Source: Candidatus Thorarchaeota archaeon
GTDB lineage: Archaea > Asgardarchaeota > Thorarchaeia > Thorarchaeales > Thorarchaeaceae
Direction: 5' to 3'
Assembly (NCBI GenBank): GCA_020355105.1
Contig: CP070658.1
Location: forward strand, 2,356,985 to 2,372,493
Length of the DNA stretch: 15,509 bases
Shown here: positions 1-6,321 of the stretch, in pieces
How the letters are laid out: every line of letters begins with the position of its first letter
Position numbering within the stretch: position 1 is the first letter of the stretch
Notes under the pieces: model-generated
What the model was told of the DNA's origin: nothing
Databases searched by the model: none
Seen by the model: only the letters and a program-made list of their open reading frames with translations
Program-made: the position numbers and the translations under genes

Positions 1-144
1 ACCAACATGCAGGCCATGATTGATCGTGCTGCTCAACAGGGTGCAAGAATCAGCATAGATACTCCGGACAAGTTCCAAATCCCTGCAGCCTGTCCCTGTG
101 GCTCGCAGTTCAACATTGAGATATCTATCCCGGATTTGGACTAG
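1..144 (+). CDS. C-terminal end of an unidentified protein (5' end outside window)
   Basis: An open frame runs in from the left edge and stops at TAG 142-144, giving the last 47 residues of a protein. The visible part reads as a short amphipathic helix, then a strand-like segment, then a CPCG motif (residues about 31-34 of the fragment) followed by an acidic tail. The two cysteines could be half of a small metal site, but nothing else supports this. The stop overlaps the 3' end of the converging glycosylase gene by 20 bases. I do not recognise the family and assign no function. Confidence 0.55.
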   Translation, partial: TNMQAMIDRAAQQGARISIDTPDKFQIPAACPCGSQFNIEISIPDLD

Positions 145-805
145 GGATGGTCCTCAGAAAGTCACAGTACATGTTCAGGGGACACTGGGAGCAGCGTGGA
201 TTCCCTCGCAGACATACTGCCGCAACTAGGTCGATAATACCCCAGTAGAGCTGCTTCTGCTGCTTTCTCCCACCAAAATGCCCCATGAACAGCCATGCCT
301 TCGCGTCATTAGGGCCAGTGAAACCTGTTGAGAACAGACGATTCATCAGATGGATAACATTCCCATCAACCATCGGGTCAGCGATACGAAACGCAAAGTT
401 CCTGACAGCTGCAGAAACGTATCTGCCAACACCGGGAAGTGCTCTTAGTGATACGTCTTCTTGTGGAACGGCACCGTTGTGTTCTAGCAGTATTCTCTTG
501 GCCGTTTCGCGAAGGTGCCGTGCCCTGACTGACTGCAGTCCGAGAGAAGCCACCTTCTTCTCTAGCGTGCGGAGTCTGGCTCTTGCCAAATCCTTAGGTT
601 CGTTGAAGCGCCGCACAAAGCCAGGGTAGACTCTGGCGACAGCTGCCGCAGTGGTCCTTCGAAGCAGAATCTCCGCCAATAGAATGTGGAACGGATTCTC
701 TGAATGCCTCCAGGGGAGCTCCCTACCGTGTCTTCGGAACCATTTCAGAATGGCTCTTCTCACGGAATTCATTCGGTGCCCATTAACGTGCGGGCCTTCG
801 CCCAT
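125..805 (-). CDS. HhH-GPD DNA glycosylase, Mig/MutY type, with 4Fe-4S cluster
   Basis: A 226-residue base-excision-repair glycosylase of the endonuclease III superfamily. The N-terminal segment LPWRH...ILLAEILLRRTT (residues 30-52) is very close, from memory, to Mig, the thymine-DNA glycosylase of Methanothermobacter that removes T from G:T mismatches, and is also MutY-like. The helix-hairpin-helix is LPGVGRY (123-129). Tyr129 stands where endonuclease III has its catalytic lysine, as in Mig, and Asp147 (MVDGNV) is the conserved catalytic aspartate. Four cysteines, C198-X6-C205-X2-C208-X5-C214, match the iron-sulfur loop. The length lacks the C-terminal NUDIX-like domain of bacterial MutY. 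The ATG at 805 is preceded by GAGGGGAG, which favours it over the internal ATG at 772. It lies 14 bases behind the flavoprotein gene and is probably co-transcribed with it. Substrate (T:G versus A:G) is inferred only. Confidence 0.88.
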   Translation of the reverse strand: MGEGPHVNGHRMNSVRRAILKWFRRHGRELPWRHSENPFHILLAEILLRRTTAAAVARVYPGFVRRFNEPKDLARARLRTLEKKVASLGLQSVRARHLRETAKRILLEHNGAVPQEDVSLRALPGVGRYVSAAVRNFAFRIADPMVDGNVIHLMNRLFSTGFTGPNDAKAWLFMGHFGGRKQQKQLYWGIIDLVAAVCLRGNPRCSQCPLNMYCDFLRTIPSPNPG

Positions 806-819
806 GCTCTCCCCTCATG

Positions 820-1359
820 TCATTTAATCATCGACTTGATCTTCTGTGTTATGTCATCAAGAGACGCAACTACTGTGATTCCTTCCATTTCGCGAAGTCG
901 GGCGACATTCTCAAGGTCCACATTTCGCGTTCGTATCTTGAACCTCATCCCGTTGGGGGCTACAGTTTCTATCTCACCCGGCACCTGGTCAACAGGTAGA
1001 AGAAGCACAGGAGTCTTACCTTTGCACGTCTGAGCCACTGCATTTGTAATGAGTGTATCTTCGATTCCGTAGGCTATCTTGGCAGCAGAGTTTGCTGTAA
1101 GAGGGGCGACTATGAGAATGTCCCACTTACCCATCTGGAGCGGACCAGCGATGAAAGGGACATTCGAGTCCACCTCAACCTTGACATTGAGATTGTCGCT
1201 GACCTTGTTCCACAGTCTGTACCAGTTTAGAACCTGTCGTCCGGCCTTAGAAACGAAGACGTCAATCTTCACATCATGCTCTTGTTGCAGTTGTATCATG
1301 AGTTCAACTGCCTCTACGATAAGATCGCCGCTTCCAGTGATTCCCCATGCAATCTTCAT
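820..1359 (-). CDS. afpA: Archaeoflavoprotein (AfpA/DmrB-type FMN flavoprotein, HFCD fold)
   Basis: A 179-residue flavoprotein of the archaeal AfpA/MJ0208/DmrB group. Visible hallmarks are the N-terminal GITGSG loop (residues 6-11) that binds the FMN phosphate, and the long segment VAPLTANSAAKIAYGIEDT (84-102), the HFCD-family flavin/active-site region, followed by TNAVAQ. Known members accept electrons from ferredoxin (AfpA) or reduce dihydromethanopterin (DmrB); the sequence alone does not say which this is. Length is normal for the group. The start at 1359 has no Shine-Dalgarno, but a TATA-like box on this strand at 1392-1400 predicts a very short leader, as is common in archaea. It is first in an operon with the DNA glycosylase and diverges from a Mer-like F420 enzyme, so a role in tetrahydromethanopterin chemistry is plausible. 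Confidence 0.82.
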   Translation of the reverse strand: MKIAWGITGSGDLIVEAVELMIQLQQEHDVKIDVFVSKAGRQVLNWYRLWNKVSDNLNVKVEVDSNVPFIAGPLQMGKWDILIVAPLTANSAAKIAYGIEDTLITNAVAQTCKGKTPVLLLPVDQVPGEIETVAPNGMRFKIRTRNVDLENVARLREMEGITVVASLDDITQKIKSMIK

Positions 1360-1391
1360 TTCGGTTCAACATCGTGTAGGGTCTACCACTC

Positions 1392-1430
1392 AAATATGTA
1401 CTTGGATGCGGAGTTTAGTCGGATTAATTA
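1392..1430. promoter_or_regulatory. Divergent promoter region between flavoprotein and Mer-like genes
   Basis: On the minus strand TACATATTT (1400-1392) lies about 35 bases before the flavoprotein ATG, predicting transcription start near 1371 and a leader of about 12 bases. On the plus strand ATTAATTA (1423-1430) predicts a start near 1450, which would exclude the GTG at 1443 and fit a TTG start at 1470 for the Mer-like gene. The boxes are judged by eye. Confidence 0.45.
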
Positions 1431-1469
1431 GGCGCATCCCCGGTGCATCTCAAAGAAGGTTGTTCTGCA

Positions 1470-2456
1470 TTGTATAGAGCTAGTGTTGGCATAACGACCA
1501 ATATGAAACCAAAGGCCACAGGTTGGATTGCCTCCAATGCTGAGCGTCTTGGTATAGAAGGCATCTGGATAGGGGAAGACATAGATCTGGGCCAAGACGT
1601 GTTTGTGCTCACTGCCGCGACTTTGATTCAGGCTTCCAAGACTCGTGTCGGAACAGCCATCATTCCTGTTGCAGTGCATTCAATCAAGACACTTGCGAGA
1701 GCGGCTGTCACGTTGTACCAGACAGGGGGCGGGAGATTTGTCTTCGGGACGGGAATCGGTGGAATCCAGGACCTCAAGAGTTTGGGCATCTCGCTAACAA
1801 AACCGGTTTCGGAACTGAGAAAGGCGATCTCTGTGCTCCGTAAGCTCTGGGCTGGAGAAGCAGTAACCGTTGAGAGTGAGCTTGGCCAACTGAAGGACTT
1901 CGACTTGGGACTGAAGAAGCCCTTCCAGATTCCGGTCTTCCTAGGAGTCAGGGGGCCGCAGATGTTGAAGCTCACAGGGCAGGTGGCAGACGGTGTCATA
2001 TTGTCAGGACCCTTTGACTATCTGAAGGATGCAGTCAGGAGGGTGGACAAAGCCGCTGAGAATTCAGGACGAAGTGCGAAGGATATCGAGAAGGTGGCAT
2101 GGTTGCCAACAATTCCTTCCTTCGAAGGAAGCGATGAAGGACTCGCAAAGAGAGTTGTCGCTCTGGTTGTGGCAGACATGCCGCTGCAGGTAGTTGATAT
2201 GCTTGATGTTGACACGCAGCGTGTGACACAGATTCGCGAAGCCGTCGCGAAGTCCGGACCATCTGCTGGCATTCCCTTTGTGAACCAAGAGATCATCGAC
2301 ATGTTCTCTATCAGTGGGGAGATTGCCTACATGGTAGATAGGTTCGAAACCCTTGCTAGGATGGGATTGACTGAAGTGGTGCTGGGACCCCCGTTCTCAG
2401 GTAACTGGAGAGGAACGATGACTGAAGTCTTCCAAGAGATAAAGAGACGACGATAG
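1470..2456 (+). CDS. F420-dependent luciferase-like oxidoreductase, Mer-like
   Basis: A cytosolic TIM-barrel protein of the bacterial-luciferase-like family, closest by eye to methylenetetrahydromethanopterin reductase (Mer), which reduces the methylene group on H4MPT with F420H2. Mer-like segments run through its length: GTGIGG (about residues 93-98), LTKPVSELRKAISVLRKLWAGE (109-130), IPVFLGVRGPQMLKLTGQVADGVI (154-177) and, near the end, MFSISG with GLTEVVLGPP. With the TTG start at 1470 the protein is 328 residues, normal for Mer. AAGGT lies nine bases before that TTG, and the first strand SVGITTN begins at once. An upstream in-frame GTG at 1443 would add nine residues that the family does not need. 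Divergence from the AfpA/DmrB-like gene supports a link to H4MPT/F420 metabolism. It may be a true Mer or a related enzyme for another substrate. Confidence 0.85.
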   Translation: MYRASVGITTNMKPKATGWIASNAERLGIEGIWIGEDIDLGQDVFVLTAATLIQASKTRVGTAIIPVAVHSIKTLARAAVTLYQTGGGRFVFGTGIGGIQDLKSLGISLTKPVSELRKAISVLRKLWAGEAVTVESELGQLKDFDLGLKKPFQIPVFLGVRGPQMLKLTGQVADGVILSGPFDYLKDAVRRVDKAAENSGRSAKDIEKVAWLPTIPSFEGSDEGLAKRVVALVVADMPLQVVDMLDVDTQRVTQIREAVAKSGPSAGIPFVNQEIIDMFSISGEIAYMVDRFETLARMGLTEVVLGPPFSGNWRGTMTEVFQEIKRRR

Positions 2457-2485
2457 CCTCTGTCTGGATACGGGAGCATGGTTGC

Positions 2486-3982
2486 CTAGTATGGAAAGTA
2501 GCTACCAAGATTCAGGAGCTCGGGATCAACAGTCCAACCCTTGGAGCCAAACCTCCAGTATCGAACGAAATCGAGCTCAGAACGAGAGCCCTTCAACAGA
2601 ATAGTCATTATCGGTTGTACAGAACGAACTCCTTCGAAGTCTTCAAGCGCACGGAACGCACGGTAGTATTCAACCTGCTGGTGACTTGGTACTTGAACCC
2701 ACAGGATTATGCCCCTGGCCGACAGGTAGTATGTGACCGATGGTAGATGGACGACTGCTCTCAGAATCCGGTCCTGCCATTCTCTGTTGCAGATTATCTC
2801 GAAACAGAAGTTGGTAGGCAGTCCCAATCCTGAGTAGCTAAGGAACGGGAGAATCAGACCACGGTCGTGAGATTTGCGTATTGACTGTGCAATCTGCTTT
2901 GCATCGAAATCCCAGCCTTCCATTCGTAGATTCTCTCTAAGAACCCTGGGTGGGTTGCGAAGTGCCTTGCTATACTCAGCTGTGACGATGAAATCGTTCG
3001 CGTTTAGACCCCTTTGCCAGCCCCTACACTCCAGCAAACGCATCTGTCCGTCGCCCTCTGAAGCCTCGTCATCTTCGTCTATCTTCAGCATCGCATCTGA
3101 GAACTGCCACTGGTCGTTCTTTAGAAGATACATATTGGAGTTGGACCCTGTCGCTTCCTGTACATGGAGACTCGAATAGTCAAACAGGATAGCGGAAAGG
3201 TCACTGACGTGGTCGGCGAAGAGTGAGAGGTTCTCATCGGGGCCAGGAATGAGGAATGATGCGTAACCCAGATCAGTCATTGTGGTCTTGAGAATGTTCT
3301 TGGTGAATGGATATAGCGCAAGCCCTTCCTCAACCTCTTCCCAATCAATACCCTCGGCCAAGGTGAAGAACAGAATGTGAGAATGGGCACCAAAGGATGT
3401 CATGTCAACAAAGCCAGCGACTCGAAGGAAGTAGTTCCGTTCAAGACGTTCTATGGACCTCGCAATTGTTCTTGGAGTTGCCCCGATTGCGTCGGCTGCG
3501 TCTACGAGGGTAGTCAAGGGGTTCTTCTCGAGAATCTTCAGTATCTGGAGGTCTGTCTTGCTGATTGGAGTGTCGGGGGTCAGGAGGGCGAAGGTAAATG
3601 CAGACTTGACCGAGTCTCTCGTGAAGAGATTGAACTTCTTCAGTGTCTGGAGATTCGACACAATCCGTTCCTTGTACTCCTCGGTGAGTGGTATCAGTGT
3701 AGGATCGATTGCGTACTTTGCGTATTCAGGGTTCTCCTTGAGAGTTTCAGCGGCACTGACGGCTTCCTCCAATGACAAGGTACCTTCGTATAGAGCAAGG
3801 AATATCTTCATGACGTCGATGTAGAACCTAGCAGACGGCTCTGTCACTGATGGAATCATCTCGTCGTAGGAGGTTCTTATCTGCATGGAGCCGCTGTCAG
3901 GCTTGTTCAATCTCGGACTTACATCTCCTGGGCCTCTGTGGACCACTTTTGGCATCATAGGTGGCGAGTGTGACTGTTTCAT
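2486..3982 (-). CDS. Large Lrp/AsnC-like winged-helix protein with two sensor-like regions
   Basis: A 498-residue protein of no named family that I recognise. Residues 139-185 form an Lrp/AsnC-like winged helix (ISKTDLQILKILEKN, then DAADAIGATPRTIARSIERLERNYFL). This is followed by a strand-helix-strand block resembling an Lrp/RAM effector domain (about 200-265). A second weaker helix-rich segment (about 345-375) leads into another RAM-like block (390-460, ending GVRSVQPIMTIL). The first 50 residues are polar and probably disordered; residues 51-125 are helical. An acidic stretch (DEDDEASEGD, 302-311) separates the halves. The ATG at 3982 overlaps the upstream gene's stop as ATGA, so the two are translationally coupled; an internal ATG at residue 33 is an alternative start. 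It converges on the Mer-like gene with 29 bases between stops. Likely a cytosolic transcription regulator; ligand and targets unknown. Confidence 0.78.
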   Translation of the reverse strand: MKQSHSPPMMPKVVHRGPGDVSPRLNKPDSGSMQIRTSYDEMIPSVTEPSARFYIDVMKIFLALYEGTLSLEEAVSAAETLKENPEYAKYAIDPTLIPLTEEYKERIVSNLQTLKKFNLFTRDSVKSAFTFALLTPDTPISKTDLQILKILEKNPLTTLVDAADAIGATPRTIARSIERLERNYFLRVAGFVDMTSFGAHSHILFFTLAEGIDWEEVEEGLALYPFTKNILKTTMTDLGYASFLIPGPDENLSLFADHVSDLSAILFDYSSLHVQEATGSNSNMYLLKNDQWQFSDAMLKIDEDDEASEGDGQMRLLECRGWQRGLNANDFIVTAEYSKALRNPPRVLRENLRMEGWDFDAKQIAQSIRKSHDRGLILPFLSYSGLGLPTNFCFEIICNREWQDRILRAVVHLPSVTYYLSARGIILWVQVPSHQQVEYYRAFRALEDFEGVRSVQPIMTILLKGSRSELDFVRYWRFGSKGWTVDPELLNLGSYFPY

Positions 3983-5049
3983 CCTGTGTGTTCCACAAGA
4001 AACTGAAGCAGACTATAGAGCCCGGTCCATATCTGAGAATCATCGGCTATAAATGTGCATATCTTAGAAGTAGCTCCTGCAGACTCTGAGAGAACCTGTG
4101 ATATGGCAAACCAGCTCACTGACTCGGGAAGGTCCAGAATCATAGAGGTGAGGCTTCCATCGTGTACCACTCTTGCCTTCGGAAGCGTGGTTGCCTGTAC
4201 TCTGAGAAGTCGAGAGAGACTTGAATCATCAAGCTCCTTTGCTTCCTCCAGGCTAATAGCTACTCTTTGGGTGAGACCAATATTCTCGATTCTCACATAA
4301 GGAACAATGTGCTTCTTGCGCACAGATGAGAGACGACGTCTGAGTGTCCTCTCTGATATCTCTGGTTTGCCCAACTCCGAGAGATTCCTCTCTAGTTGCC
4401 GCGATGTGGCATGGAAGTCTTGTTCGATTAATGACGCAACTATGACATCGTCTAGACTGGTGTTGATTGGATCGCTTTGTCTGGAAGTTTTCACATCGGG
4501 AAGTACATCAGCATATCCCTTTGCCGAGTCGATGGTTGCTCCAAACCTGAAACCGTCAATCATATCCCACCCGCGTCCGTCAAAGAGACCCAAGTTCAGG
4601 TGATTAGCGATATGTGAGGCAAAGCCGTAGACCAAAGAGAGGTTGTACGGACTCTTCTTGAACCTCCCTAACTGGTCCAGAAACCACATTCCTCTCTGCC
4701 CCTGCGGAAGAAGCGCCTCGAAGTATACCCGCGTATCCATCATAGAGGACATAACGGACCTCATCACAACTACGGTCAGAGGGCTCGATGTGAGCCACCT
4801 GGAGAACTTGGGTAGGATGTCAGATCCCTCTCTGTCACTTGCCCAACCAAATACAAGTTTCAGTCCAAGCTGGCCATAATCGAAGTTGCTACGAACTGAC
4901 AGATTCCTCTCCTTCCTCAGCTTCTGCCAGATCTGATTGACAGCAGACCTGGTCACATCTAGTTCTTTTGCCAGCTGAGCTTGAGTTAATGATGGGTCAA
5001 TAGCAAGCTTCCTGAGAAGCTTGAGGGCACCTGCTCCCAGTGGTTTCAT
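3979..5049 (-). CDS. Double winged-helix transcription regulator-like protein
   Basis: A 356-residue protein with two DNA-binding-type units. The first winged helix covers residues 8-50, with the helix-turn-helix LTQAQLAKELDVTRSAVNQIWQKL (21-44) of Lrp/AsnC style. It is followed by an alpha/beta region (60-145) that could be a degenerate effector domain. A second helix-turn-helix lies at about 200-247 (SLDDVIVASL to ISERTLRRRLSSVRKKHIV), again followed by alternating strands and helices to the end. It is first in a two-gene operon: its TGA and the next gene's ATG share bases in ATGA. The ATG at 5049 has GGGGA about ten bases ahead, and AT-rich ATTATTAAC (near 5090-5098, this strand) could be its TATA box. 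A regulator is the best reading; no ligand can be named. Confidence 0.78.
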   Translation of the reverse strand: MKPLGAGALKLLRKLAIDPSLTQAQLAKELDVTRSAVNQIWQKLRKERNLSVRSNFDYGQLGLKLVFGWASDREGSDILPKFSRWLTSSPLTVVVMRSVMSSMMDTRVYFEALLPQGQRGMWFLDQLGRFKKSPYNLSLVYGFASHIANHLNLGLFDGRGWDMIDGFRFGATIDSAKGYADVLPDVKTSRQSDPINTSLDDVIVASLIEQDFHATSRQLERNLSELGKPEISERTLRRRLSSVRKKHIVPYVRIENIGLTQRVAISLEEAKELDDSSLSRLLRVQATTLPKARVVHDGSLTSMILDLPESVSWFAISQVLSESAGATSKICTFIADDSQIWTGLYSLLQFLVEHTG

Positions 5050-5402
5050 TGTGGAGTCTTCCCCGTCTATACGACATGACCGTTTGTTTAGTTAATAATG
5101 TAACTCTTGGCCGCTTTTTGACGAAGGGAATCTGAAAAAGTGCTTGCGATTCCAAAAAACGCTCAGTGCCAAGCCCCAAGTGTTAATCTGGGCAAGCATA
5201 TTCAAACTGGACCTCTTATTATGTGGATTTCGTTCTGGTAGTCTTGGATGACATCCAGGACATTGCTCCAGACGACAAGAGATGCCGGCAATGAATATCC
5301 ACATACATATGAGGATAAGACAACAACCGACAGGTTTTATTAATCTAGTAAATCTATTCGCTTGGGACATAGTCCAATCCATACCATAGGCCATAATCGG
5401 AG
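5050..5402. other. Intergenic stretch with promoters but no convincing gene
   Basis: These 353 bases hold the minus-strand promoter of the double winged-helix gene at the left and, at the right, a plus-strand TATA-like TTTTATTAA (5336-5344) that would start transcription near 5365. In between, TATGTGGAT (5220-5228) is matched by its reverse complement at 5297-5305, a 9-base inverted repeat around a 68-base spacer. A 100-codon minus-strand frame exists, but its composition and lack of a ribosome site argue against it. Confidence 0.5.
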
Positions 5403-5549
5403 GTGAAAACGATTAGCTCAGACGAGATGAGAACGCTCTACGAGAACATGACTGAGAGTCGTGTTGCACTAGAGCTGTTGTCAATTGGAGTAGTGAGCGG
5501 CATATCATCCGTGGTACAGCCGCCCTGCAAAGATCCAGTGCCGTTCTAG
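5403..5549 (+). CDS. Possible small protein (48 aa) with strong ribosome binding site
   Basis: A frame of 48 codons from GTG 5403 to TAG 5547-5549. The full anti-Shine-Dalgarno complement GGAGGTGA lies at 5399-5406, which is the best ribosome site of the window, but it overlaps the GTG itself. A start at normal distance would be the in-frame ATT at 5412; the next in-frame ATG is 5427. The product has a helical look (SDEMRTLYENMTESRVALELLSIG) followed by a small-residue stretch and a proline-rich tail. A TATA-like box at 5336-5344 lies upstream and a hairpin begins six bases after the stop. I recognise no family. It could be a small protein, a leader peptide, or the remnant of a longer gene. 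Confidence 0.35.
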   Translation: MKTISSDEMRTLYENMTESRVALELLSIGVVSGISSVVQPPCKDPVPF

Positions 5550-5554
5550 TCAGC

Positions 5555-5573
5555 TCCCACTCTGCTAGTGGGA
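5555..5573 (+). terminator. Perfect hairpin after the small frame
   Basis: TCCCACT (5555-5561), loop CTGCT, AGTGGGA (5567-5573) form a perfect 7-base-pair stem. It starts six bases after a TAG and abuts a second, longer hairpin. There is no U-run, so it may be an RNA structure and not a classical terminator. Confidence 0.5.
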
Positions 5574-5574
5574 A

Positions 5575-5620
5575 CTAGGGTAGGACGACTGGCTAGTTTC
5601 ACAGTCGATCTACTCCCTAG
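5575..5620 (+). other. Long imperfect hairpin, candidate structured RNA
   Basis: CTAGGG (5575-5580) pairs with CCCTAG (5615-5620). TAG (5581-5583) pairs with CTA (5610-5612) across a two-base bulge, and CGACTG (5586-5591) pairs with CAGTCG (5602-5607), leaving a ten-base loop. Fifteen Watson-Crick pairs in 46 bases, directly after another perfect hairpin, is more than expected by chance. No tRNA, 5S, SRP or RNase P signature is present. Confidence 0.45.
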
Positions 5621-5688
5621 CTGAGCACGATTGGTATGGATAGACCGAACATGAGAGAGATCAGATAGATTCGGAGGAGAGAAAGAAA

Positions 5689-5730
5689 ATGAATACAAAA
5701 GCACCATTTGCACACCCCCAGCCCTGGTAA
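5689..5730 (+). other. 13-codon mini-frame with ribosome site
   Basis: An ATG at 5689 opens a 13-codon frame (MNTKAPFAHPQPW) ending at TAA 5728-5730. GGAGG at 5673-5677 lies eleven bases ahead. It ends 38 bases before the start of the next small gene, so it could be a leader peptide. It is equally possible that it is chance in a purine-rich leader. Confidence 0.25.
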
Positions 5731-5768
5731 AGAAAAACGAAGTACACAAGAAATGGAGGAAAACGTGA

Positions 5769-6017
5769 ATGATAAGCGAAAAGGTTGCGACAACATTCGC
5801 AGATGTAGTAAATCCAGATGAAGGACGAGAAGTCGATCCATTAGTGGACCCACAGCTCGTCAGACTCGTCGCAGTCAACCTGGAACTGGCAGTCAGGAAC
5901 TTGATCGGGTCAAACACCCCACCTGAATGTCTGACGCTAAGTGCGGACATTGGCACACACAGGATCGTCGCTATGCCAACAGAGAATGGCGACGTACGCG
6001 TGTTATTGTTCGAGTGA
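5769..6017 (+). CDS. Small protein of unknown function (82 aa), half-roadblock-like
   Basis: An 82-residue frame with GGAGG (5755-5759) nine bases before its ATG and ordinary codon use. The first 25 residues are polar. Residues 27-47 (VDPQLVRLVAVNLELAVRNLI) form an amphipathic helix, followed by two or three strands, ECLTLSAD and HRIVAMPTENGDVRVLLFE. The helix-then-strands order resembles the second half of a roadblock/LC7 domain, a fold common in archaea with small GTPases, but the first helix and strands are missing. The family is therefore only a suggestion. No membrane segment or signal peptide is visible. It stands alone between hairpins and is not in an obvious operon; the next gene on this strand begins 150 bases further on. 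Confidence 0.6.
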   Translation: MISEKVATTFADVVNPDEGREVDPLVDPQLVRLVAVNLELAVRNLIGSNTPPECLTLSADIGTHRIVAMPTENGDVRVLLFE

Positions 6018-6056
6018 AGCTTGGTCAGAGCCGAGGTGTCTAGCTGCCCCGTTCGT

Positions 6057-6152
6057 GGAGGCATAGGTTCCTCCTGGACGTTCCAGATGAAAACGAAGAG
6101 TCTGATGACCTAAAAAGGCGCTAGACAGTACAAAGGCTTGATCCAAAGCCTT
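6057..6152 (+). other. Two hairpins between small genes
   Basis: GGAGG (6057-6061) pairs with CCTCC (6070-6074), and AAGGCTT (6133-6139) pairs perfectly with AAGCCTT (6146-6152) around a six-base loop. They lie after the 82-residue gene and before the next ribosome site. They could end the upstream transcript or structure the leader of the downstream genes. Confidence 0.35.
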
Positions 6153-6171
6153 CACATTGGAGGAAGACCTC

Positions 6172-6321
6172 ATGGTGTTCAGTTCCCGTGTAGAATCCAG
6201 ATTGGTGGCCTACACCGACCTCAGATTAGATGGTAGGGTTCATAGGAAGGTCGGGTATAGGAGCAAGGCCGAGGAGCTGACATGGCGAGGTCCTGTATAT
6301 GGGGGAGAATTCAACTTCTGA
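6172..6321 (+). CDS. Possible small basic protein (49 aa) overlapping the MFS start
   Basis: An ATG at 6172 follows GGAGG (6159-6163) by eight bases and opens a 49-codon frame ending at TGA 6319-6321. The product is basic and rich in Arg, Gly and Tyr with no transmembrane segment (VESRLVAYTDLRLDGRVHRK...). The end overlaps the first 23 bases of the MFS gene in another frame, so translation of the two could be coupled. I recognise no family. The ribosome site and spacing are as good as those of real genes nearby; the shortness and overlap are the doubts. Confidence 0.4.
   Translation: MVFSSRVESRLVAYTDLRLDGRVHRKVGYRSKAEELTWRGPVYGGEFNF

Noticed and set aside
5092..5394. 100-codon minus-strand frame with a hydrophobic stretch and cysteines
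   Set aside because: No ribosome site or promoter, irregular composition, and it covers the plus-strand TATA box; treated as chance.
5546..6064. 172-codon minus-strand open frame
   Set aside because: Ser/Thr-rich, no ribosome site, and it lies opposite the 82-residue plus-strand gene that has good codon use and a ribosome site.
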